DNA of 40,383 nucleotides from Nitrospirota bacterium (lineage in GTDB: Bacteria; Nitrospirota; UBA9217), in the NCBI GenBank assembly GCA_029858565.1, contig JAOUEV010000032.1, forward strand, positions 1 to 40,383, given 5' to 3'. Below are positions 17,131-22,664 of this stretch, piece by piece (positions within the stretch are counted from its first letter, which is position 1; each line of letters opens with the position of its first letter). Made by a program: the position numbers and the translations under genes. Under the pieces are notes generated by a model. It was given only the letters and a program-made list of their open reading frames with translations, had not been told where the DNA came from and ran no database searches.

Positions 17131-17480
17131 GATCGCTTCTTTCCGCCGCCGCCACCGCCGCCGTATCCGCCCCGGTCCCTGTCTCCGCCACCGTATCCAC
17201 CACCACCGTATCCGCCCGATCGGGGCCGGTCGGTCTTCGGACGGGCCTCGTTCACCGTGATCGTCCGATCGAACAATGTCGTTCCGTTCATCGTGCTGAT
17301 GGCCTTTTCCGCATCTTCATTGTTCGCCATTTCTACGAATCCAAATCCCTTGGACCTGCCGTTGGTCTGGTCGATGATCAATGTTGCCGACTGGACCTCG
17401 CCGATCTTGGCGAAGGCCTCGCGCAGGTCATCTTCGGTAGTGCTGTACGACAGATTTCCGACATAAAGCTTTTTTGCCAT
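17121..17480 (-). CDS. Glycine-rich RRM RNA-binding protein
   Basis: A 119-aa protein. An N-terminal RRM (residues 1-80) has RNP2 KLYVGNLS and RNP1 KGFGFVEM. It is followed by a Gly-Tyr-rich tail (about 88-114) and a basic end. Such proteins bind single-stranded RNA and are often cold-induced. The ATG has GGGAGG at ideal spacing. It overlaps rpsU downstream and follows a DEAD-box helicase gene (gap 101 bp, containing a CCGGCCC/GGGCCGG hairpin at 17540-17557). In cyanobacteria, rbp and rpsU genes are likewise linked, which supports a shared role. Confidence 0.95.
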   Translation of the reverse strand: MAKKLYVGNLSYSTTEDDLREAFAKIGEVQSATLIIDQTNGRSKGFGFVEMANNEDAEKAISTMNGTTLFDRTITVNEARPKTDRPRSGGYGGGGYGGGDRDRGGYGGGGGGGKKRSWR

Positions 17481-17581
17481 GGTGCCTCCCTGTACTGCCT
17501 GTAGTGGGCGTCAGCCAGATCCTCCGACGCTTGCTGCACCGGCCCCTGCGGGCCGGAAGATGGTCCTCATATCACCCTAAG

Positions 17582-18793
17582 CTACCTGCGCCATGCCTCG
17601 CGACGCCCCTGCATGCCTGTTCCCGCTCCGCGATAGGAGGATTGCCGGCGACGTCCGCTCTGCGGCTCGAGGCCGGGCAGAACGTGACGGGGCAGGCTCT
17701 TCCCGATGTACCGTTCGATCCGCTGGAGCGAATCGATCTCCCGGCCGGAAACGAAGGAAATGGCGATCCCCGACGCGCCGGCCCGACCGGTACGTCCGAT
17801 CCGGTGCACGTAGTCCTCGGCATTCTTCGGCAGATCATAATTGATGACATGGGTGATCCCGGAGACATCGAGTCCCCGTGCCGCGACATCGGTTGCGACC
17901 AGGAGGCGAACGTTGCCCCTCCGCATCTTCGTGATCGCACGGTTCCGCGCGCCCTGCGTCATGTCGCCGTGCAGCGCTTCGGCTGCATGTCCCTGCTCCG
18001 CCAGTTCGCGCGCGAGCTGGTCGGCATGGCGTTTTGTGCTCGAAAAGATGATGGCCTTGGTCATGGCCGTATCCGCGATGAGCCGGTGCAGCATCTTGCT
18101 TTTATGCTGCATGTCGTCGGCGGTGTGAAGCCGCTGTTCGATGGTCTCGAGGGTCCGCTGCTTGCCGGCAATGGCGATCCGCTCCGGCTCCTTGAGAAGC
18201 CGCTTTGCCAGTGTTTCCATTGCCCGGTCCCACGTCGCAGTGAACAGCAGGGTCTGACGATCAGCAGGCGTAGCCGCCGTGATGGTCTGGACCGCCTCGC
18301 TGAATCCCATATCAAGCATACGGTCCGCTTCGTCCAGGACCAGCAGTTCGAGGCGCGAGAAATCCACACGTCCGCGTTCCAGGTGGTCGATCAGCCGGCC
18401 CGGTGTTGCGACCACAAGATCAACAGGCTGGGACAGAAGGCGCTGCTGCTCGTAATACGGAACACCGCCGAGGATCGCTCCGCTCCTGATGCGCATGAAC
18501 CGTCCGTAGGTACGTACGGCATCGCTCACCTGGTTTGCGAGTTCCCGCGTCGGTGTGAGCACTAGCACGCGGGGTCCCTTGCCCCGTCGTGAGGGGGGAA
18601 TACCGATACGCTGAAGCGCCGGAAGCACAAATGCTGCGGTCTTGCCGGTGCCGGTCTGGGCCGTGGCGATAAGATCGCGGCCCGCCAGCGCACGGGGGAT
18701 GGCCTGCGACTGGATCTCCGTGGGTTGCGTGTATCCGCACATTTCGATGGCCTTGAGAATAGGTGCTGAGAGTTCAAGCGAGGTAAAAGACAT
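17582..18793 (-). CDS. DEAD-box RNA helicase (RhlE-like)
   Basis: A 403-aa ATP-dependent RNA helicase. Motifs in order: Q motif PTEIQ (24-28), I AQTGTGKT (45-52), Ia PTRELA, II DEAD (154-157), III as TAT (185-187) rather than the usual SAT, and VI HRIGRTGRAG (330-339). A short Arg/Gly-rich tail follows. ATG 18793 is preceded by AAGGAG. The promoter at 19051-19078 gives a leader of about 250 nt, typical of cold-shock helicase genes. It acts on structured RNA or ribosome assembly; the neighbours (RRM, bS21) fit. Confidence 0.94.
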   Translation of the reverse strand: MSFTSLELSAPILKAIEMCGYTQPTEIQSQAIPRALAGRDLIATAQTGTGKTAAFVLPALQRIGIPPSRRGKGPRVLVLTPTRELANQVSDAVRTYGRFMRIRSGAILGGVPYYEQQRLLSQPVDLVVATPGRLIDHLERGRVDFSRLELLVLDEADRMLDMGFSEAVQTITAATPADRQTLLFTATWDRAMETLAKRLLKEPERIAIAGKQRTLETIEQRLHTADDMQHKSKMLHRLIADTAMTKAIIFSSTKRHADQLARELAEQGHAAEALHGDMTQGARNRAITKMRRGNVRLLVATDVAARGLDVSGITHVINYDLPKNAEDYVHRIGRTGRAGASGIAISFVSGREIDSLQRIERYIGKSLPRHVLPGLEPQSGRRRQSSYRGAGTGMQGRREAWRR

Positions 18794-18835
18794 GGTTCTC
18801 CTTAGAAAGCGCCGCAGAGGGGGGATGGGTCCGCG

Positions 18836-18876
18836 CGCGGTGCGGGTAAAGGCGCATGCCGCAGGAACGCACCGCG
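18836..18876 (-). promoter_or_regulatory. Hairpin in the DEAD-box helicase leader
   Basis: A perfect 9-bp stem, CGCGGTGCG with CGCACCGCG (18836-18844 and 18868-18876), with a 23-nt loop, 42 nt upstream of the start codon. It lies within the predicted long leader and may modulate translation. The rest of the gap (18794-19120) has only the promoter and no gene that I can see. Confidence 0.45.
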
Positions 18877-19050
18877 TCCCTGAAACGATTACGGCAACAG
18901 CACCACGATGACAAACTTGGTACACATCGTTCGCCAACTGAGCATGCTGTCGCTTCTTTTACCGGAGAAAAGGGGAGAGCAGGAGAAGTCAGTGATCGAT
19001 GATGAGAGCCGGCCGCATCCAAGGCACAGCCTCATACTGATAGGTACGGC

Positions 19051-19078
19051 ATTATACAGCTTTTTTTTAAAGATGCAA
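19051..19078 (-). promoter_or_regulatory. Promoter for the DEAD-box helicase gene
   Basis: TTGCAT (19073-19078), a 16-bp A-rich spacer and a perfect TATAAT (19051-19056) on the minus strand. Transcription would start near 19044. Confidence 0.65.
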
Positions 19079-19120
19079 TGCTTTTATTCCTGGGCCTTGC
19101 AGCGTGATCGCCTGTCGTTT

Positions 19121-19702
19121 TCACTTCTTGTCTGACAGAAGGATCTGTCGCAGCCGTTCACGCGCCTCGGCCTCGCCCGTGGCGAGCACCGTCCCGTCGT
19201 CATCGGTCACCAGATATCGTATGGTGCCGGAGTATCGGCTGATCACCTCGGGCAGCGAAAGTCCGGACAGGACCTCCTCCATGACCTTGCGAGGGAAAAG
19301 GGAGGGCTGCCCCTGCTTGCCATCAAAGAGCAGAACGAGGATATTGTCCCGGCAGAACGGATGCTCCTCCAGCAAATCCTCGATCGTTGTCGGGCAGACC
19401 AGCGGATGGTCCGCGGGAAACACAATGACCGCGGTCGAGGCCGGATCGATATCCCGGAGCCCGGCGCGCAACGACCCGTCGGCAGCGATCACCCGCACGG
19501 ACAGTCCGGCAAGCGCCTCGACGACCCTGTCCCGCACGGTCTCGTCGACAGTCACAATGACCTCGGAGACCTTCGCTTCAAGGAGTGACTCGACGCACCG
19601 TCGGACCGCAGGGCGGTCAGGAACCGGAAAAAATAGTCCGGACGAACCAGCTGCTTCGAAAGAAGCATGAGCGGTCACAACAGCCGAGATCTTGAACTGC
19701 AT
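19121..19702 (-). CDS. MobA/MocA-like nucleotidyltransferase fold with degenerate signature
   Basis: A 193-aa protein with the GT-A-like fold of molybdenum-cofactor nucleotidyltransferases. The central VIVFPADHPLVCPTTIEDLL matches the Asp-x-Pro block, and later LLFDGKQGQPSLFPRK matches the substrate region. The N-terminal nucleotide-binding loop (normally LAAGxSxRMG...K) is here VTAHASFEAAGSSGLFFPV, with the Arg-Met-Gly part gone. The ATG has GAAGGAG upstream. It may have lost transfer activity or changed substrate. It is followed by the helicase leader region and preceded by the HDAC-like gene. Confidence 0.65.
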   Translation of the reverse strand: MQFKISAVVTAHASFEAAGSSGLFFPVPDRPAVRRCVESLLEAKVSEVIVTVDETVRDRVVEALAGLSVRVIAADGSLRAGLRDIDPASTAVIVFPADHPLVCPTTIEDLLEEHPFCRDNILVLLFDGKQGQPSLFPRKVMEEVLSGLSLPEVISRYSGTIRYLVTDDDGTVLATGEAEARERLRQILLSDKK

Positions 19703-19807
19703 GCGGTCTCCTTCACCGTTCAGCTGCCCTCTGCCGCACACTGCACTTGAATCTCCAGGAAAATGTGGCGGGATATCGCTCTCGCAGGCATGAGCAAAAG
19801 CGAGGAA

Positions 19808-20722
19808 TTACCCCTTCAGCATTTCCTCGATCGTGATCCTCACCGAATCGCACAAAGAAGGATGATCATATCCTCCTTCCAGCACGAAGATGACCGGGAC
19901 ATCAGCGCAGGCCAGGATGCTCCGGATAATGGCATGAATGCCTTCATGGGTCACACGGATGTTCGCATGGGGATCATTGGCGTGAATATCATACCCCGCC
20001 GAGACCAGGATGAGGTCCGGCCCGAACCGCTCCACCACGCCGGGGAGGATATCCTGATACACGGCAAGATATTCCTTGTTTCCCGAGCCTGCGAGGATCG
20101 GGACATTGTAAGTATATCCTTCTCCGGGGCCGCGGCCCCGCTCCATGTCCTTGCCGGTGTCCGGATAGTAGGGATACTGGTGGGTGCTGAAATAGAAAAC
20201 CGAGTCGTCCTCCTCGAATATGTGCTGCGTACCGTTCCCGTGGTGGGCGTCGAAATCGATGATAAAGACCTTGCCGTACCCCGTGGCACGCGCGTGCGCA
20301 GCGCCGACCGCCACGTTATTGAAGATGCAGAATCCCATCGCCTTATCAGCCTCGGCGTGATGGCCCGGCGGCCTGACCGCGCAAAACAGACACCGCATGC
20401 CCTGCCGGCTCTGGTCCACTGCCTCGATCACAGCTCCGGCGGCATGGAGCGCCGCGTCAAAGGTCCCTGCGGAAAGATAGGTGTCGGGATCCGCCTCACC
20501 AGGTGCGAGATGCCGCATCCGTTCGATATGATCTCGCGTATGGACCCGAAGAAGTTCGTTATCCCCAGCCATTCTCGGCTTGATGGGTGTCAACCGGGCC
20601 CAGAGCCCGGCCGCCTTGAGTGTCGCAATGATGTTCACCAGACGGTCAGGGGAGTCCGGGTGCCACGACGGCGGCTCGTGAAGCAGGAAGACATCGTCGT
20701 ACAGAAATCCGACCGTGCTCAT
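19808..20722 (-). CDS. Histone deacetylase-family (AcuC-like) protein
   Basis: A 304-aa zinc-dependent deacylase of the HDAC/AcuC/acetylpolyamine family. The active site is complete: HPDSPDRL near the start, the His pair in RPPGHHAE (121-122), the zinc ligands in IDFDAHHGNG (D158, H160), and SAGYDIHANDP. The bacterial substrate may be an acetylated protein such as acetyl-CoA synthetase, or an acetylated small molecule. I use ATG 20722. A perfect TATAAT lies only 6 bases upstream, so the mRNA may be nearly leaderless; if not, an upstream start is possible. Confidence 0.88.
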   Translation of the reverse strand: MSTVGFLYDDVFLLHEPPSWHPDSPDRLVNIIATLKAAGLWARLTPIKPRMAGDNELLRVHTRDHIERMRHLAPGEADPDTYLSAGTFDAALHAAGAVIEAVDQSRQGMRCLFCAVRPPGHHAEADKAMGFCIFNNVAVGAAHARATGYGKVFIIDFDAHHGNGTQHIFEEDDSVFYFSTHQYPYYPDTGKDMERGRGPGEGYTYNVPILAGSGNKEYLAVYQDILPGVVERFGPDLILVSAGYDIHANDPHANIRVTHEGIHAIIRSILACADVPVIFVLEGGYDHPSLCDSVRITIEEMLKG

Positions 20723-20728
20723 ATCCTC

Positions 20729-20734
20729 ATTATA
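20729..20734 (-). promoter_or_regulatory. -10 element immediately before the HDAC-like start
   Basis: A perfect TATAAT on the minus strand, six bases from the ATG. No recognisable -35. Transcription from it would begin at about the A of the ATG. Confidence 0.3.
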
Positions 20735-20928
20735 CCGGAGTCCGCCTTTTCCTGCAGGGCCTCTTCCATTCTCCCTGTTCCCGATTCCCCTCTGCAATGG
20801 CCCTGAGGACTTCGGGGCCGAAGGCGATCGGTTCCGGATCAGGCTTCCGGTCATGTCGCAGGGGGTCCACAGAATTCTTTTGTTCTCGCAGAGCTGATGG
20901 CCGTAACTGCTTGGGAACATCTTCTGCC

Positions 20929-20958
20929 TTGCGGCACGGCCCGCTGTTCCGCTATAAT
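20929..20958 (+). promoter_or_regulatory. Promoter for trmJ
   Basis: TTGCGG (20929-20934), an 18-bp spacer and a perfect TATAAT (20953-20958), 12 bases before ATG 20971. The leader would be only about 6 nt. The 248-bp gap with the divergent HDAC-like gene holds nothing else that I recognise. Confidence 0.5.
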
Positions 20959-20970
20959 GGCCCCATCGCC

Positions 20971-21720
20971 ATGCGACCTTCTCCGCTTCTCGATCAGATC
21001 AGCATCGTCCTCGTCCGCACCAAAACACCGGGCAATATCGGCGCGGTCGCACGATGCATGATGAACATGGGCCTGTCACGGCTCGTGCTGGTGCGGCCGC
21101 CTGCTGACCGCGACGGCGACGCCGTGCGCCTGGCCGCGGGCGCCGCGGACATCATTGCGAAGGCCGAGCGCCATGCCACCCTGCGCGAAGCGGTGGCAGG
21201 GTACGAACTCGTTATCGGCACGACCCGCCACCGGGGAAAACTGCGCAAGAACATCCACACGCCCCGCCTTTTGGCCGATCAAGTTGTCCCACTTCTCGCG
21301 GAGAACCGTGTTGCCGTTGTATTTGGACGGGAGGTCAACGGCCTGAGCCGGGCCGATCTTGCGCTCTGCCGCGAACTCATCGCGATCCCTTCATCAGATG
21401 CTTTTCCCTCGCTGAACCTTTCCCATGCCGTGGCGATCGTGGCCTACGAACTGTTCATTGCTTCACGGGCTTTCGGCGACGCTTCCCGCGAGCGACCTGT
21501 CCGCCGGCTGGCGACAGCCCGGGACCAGGAGCACTTCTATGAACATCTTCAATCAACGCTGCAGGATATCGGATTTCTCGACCAGAAGCAGCCGGAGCGG
21601 ATGATGGCGACCTTGCGCAGCCTCTTCAGCCGCGCTCAGCCTGATAACCGGGATATCAACATCCTGCGCGGCATCCTGACCAGCATCGGCAGGACCATCA
21701 TTTCAAAGAAAACGCCGTAA
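20971..21720 (+). CDS. trmJ: tRNA (cytidine/uridine-2'-O-)-methyltransferase TrmJ-like (SpoU/SPOUT)
   Basis: A 249-aa SPOUT methyltransferase that uses SAM to 2'-O-methylate tRNA, by family at position 32. The three SpoU motifs are visible: PGNIGAVARCMMNMG, VFGREVNGLS and PSLNLSHAVAIVAYE; the last two form the trefoil-knot SAM site. A C-terminal helical extension (about 165-249) is typical of TrmJ. ATG 20971 is chosen because it begins the conserved domain and follows the promoter; the frame is open further upstream but without family similarity. Confidence 0.88.
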   Translation: MRPSPLLDQISIVLVRTKTPGNIGAVARCMMNMGLSRLVLVRPPADRDGDAVRLAAGAADIIAKAERHATLREAVAGYELVIGTTRHRGKLRKNIHTPRLLADQVVPLLAENRVAVVFGREVNGLSRADLALCRELIAIPSSDAFPSLNLSHAVAIVAYELFIASRAFGDASRERPVRRLATARDQEHFYEHLQSTLQDIGFLDQKQPERMMATLRSLFSRAQPDNRDINILRGILTSIGRTIISKKTP

Positions 21721-21730
21721 AACTACAACT

Positions 21731-21872
21731 TTAGATTTCATATACCCATACAATGGGTTTGACTTTGTTTTTTTCGCCGCAGTATATTTCAGTATCCTGT
21801 TCGCAAAGCAGGATTGTACACTGAAATTCTCTTCTGAGATCTGAATAGGATTGTTTGCCCTTTACAGGCATC
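21731..21872 (-). CDS. Possible small hypothetical protein
   Basis: An open frame of 46 codons from ATG 21872 on the minus strand (extendable to 67). The product reads like a small mixed protein ending KPIVWVYEI. It has no convincing ribosome site and overlaps a hairpin and a plus-strand promoter. It may be chance. Confidence 0.15.
21744..21774 (+). terminator. Possible terminator of trmJ
   Basis: Hairpin ACCCAT-ACA-ATGGGT (21744-21758), followed after 8 bases by a run of T (to 21774). The stem is short and the T-run late, so confidence is modest. It overlaps the putative promoter of the next gene. Confidence 0.35.
21759..21788 (+). promoter_or_regulatory. Promoter for the two-CW protein gene
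   Basis: TTGACT (21759-21764), an 18-bp spacer and TATATT (21783-21788), five of six matches in each box. It predicts a leader of about 130 nt before ATG 21928. Confidence 0.5.
21786..21827. promoter_or_regulatory. Long two-part inverted repeat in the leader of the two-CW gene
   Basis: An outer stem ATTTCAGT/ACTGAAAT (8 bp), an inner stem ATCCTG/CAGGAT (6 bp) and a 9-base loop, with a 5-base bulge (TGTAC) on one side. It could be an operator or an RNA structure. It overlaps the predicted transcription start. Confidence 0.45.
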
Positions 21873-21927
21873 AAGACCAGATCCGGGCGCCGGTATTCAG
21901 CAGAGAGATCATTACCAGGCGGTGGCC

Positions 21928-22284
21928 ATGTCAAAAACAGAATCGCTCAAAGTAACCAAGCTGAACTGCTGGGAGCACAAAAAGTGCGGCAGACAGCCGG
22001 GCGGCCACAAGGAAAAAGAGCTCGGCGTCTGTCCGGTCACGGTCCACGGCGATCTTGACGGCGCCCATGAGGGCAAGAACGGCGGCAGGGCCTGCTGGGC
22101 CATCGCGGGTTCGCTCTGCGGCGGCAAGATCCAGGGGACCTATGCGCAGAAACTTACGAACTGCTGGCGCTGCGATTTCATGAACGCCGTAAAAAAGGAA
22201 GAGGAGTCGGCGGAGTTTGGTTTTTCAGCCACGAAGCTCGGAATGGAAAGCGCGCTGGACAAGGTTCGGAAGACAAAGAAGTGA
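21928..22284 (+). CDS. Two-CW domain cysteine-rich protein
   Basis: A 118-aa cysteine-rich protein. The two Cys-Trp motifs are NCWEHKKCGR at the start and ACWAIAGSLCGG in the middle, followed by a third related block, NCWRCDFMNAVKKEEE. The arrangement matches what NCBI names two-CW domain proteins, common in Nitrospirota and former Deltaproteobacteria, probably binding a metal or Fe-S centre; their role is unknown. ATG 21928 (GGTGG upstream) is preferred to the GTG at 21922. A second copy of its C-terminal half follows directly. Confidence 0.75.
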   Translation: MSKTESLKVTKLNCWEHKKCGRQPGGHKEKELGVCPVTVHGDLDGAHEGKNGGRACWAIAGSLCGGKIQGTYAQKLTNCWRCDFMNAVKKEEESAEFGFSATKLGMESALDKVRKTKK

Positions 22285-22288
22285 TCCA

Positions 22289-22304
22289 CGGCCTGCGCAG
22301 GCCG
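22289..22304. repeat. 16-bp perfect palindrome at the duplication junction
   Basis: CGGCCTGCGCAGGCCG, a perfect inverted repeat just after the two-CW stop and before the truncated copy. It may mark the duplication boundary or act as a weak transcription stop. Confidence 0.4.
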
Positions 22305-22332
22305 GTCTTGCGAGATACACCATCCCTTTTGC

Positions 22333-22539
22333 ATGAGCGGAAGGATCCGGGGCTCTTACGCGCAGAAGCTCTCGAACTGCTGGCGTTGCGATTTCATGAA
22401 CATGGTAAAGAAAGAGGAGGAGCCCACGGCCCACGGATTCTCGGCAACGAAGCTGGGCATGGAGCGGGCCATTGAAAAGCAGCGGATGGTTCCGGTGACG
22501 CCGTCAGCGCAGGCGGCGCGGATCAATTCGGACCACTGA
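22333..22539 (+). pseudogene. Truncated second copy of the two-CW gene
   Basis: From 22333 the frame encodes 68 aa nearly repeating the C-terminal half of the preceding protein (SYAQKLSNCWRCDFMN against TYAQKLTNCWRCDFMN, and HGFSATKLGMERA against FGFSATKLGMESA), then a different tail. The N-terminal half with both CW motifs is missing, and no ribosome site precedes the ATG. It looks like a remnant of a tandem duplication. A short functional peptide is less likely but the frame is intact. Confidence 0.7.
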
Positions 22540-22564
22540 GATATATCATCAGCTCACGCAACTA

Positions 22565-22595
22565 AAAACCCCCGGAGAGAATCTCCGGGGGTTTT
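22565..22595. terminator. Bidirectional rho-independent terminator
   Basis: A perfect 14-bp stem, AAAACCCCCGGAGA with its complement, around GAA. It closes the two-CW region (plus) and the restriction island (minus). Confidence 0.92.
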
Positions 22596-22664
22596 GTCGT
22601 TTTGGGAGAGCTGATAATGTTCTCGATTCCTGGAAGCAGCAACTACGGTTCTTATACAGCGTAG

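Noticed and set aside
16700-17206. Long minus-strand open frame of 168 codons
   Set aside because: It overlaps rpsU and the RRM gene on the same strand in another frame, has biased Ala/Glu content and no family similarity; rpsU and RRM explain the region.
21731-21872. Confident call of a small minus-strand gene
   Set aside because: No ribosome site, and the frame covers a hairpin and a promoter; kept only as a low-confidence feature.
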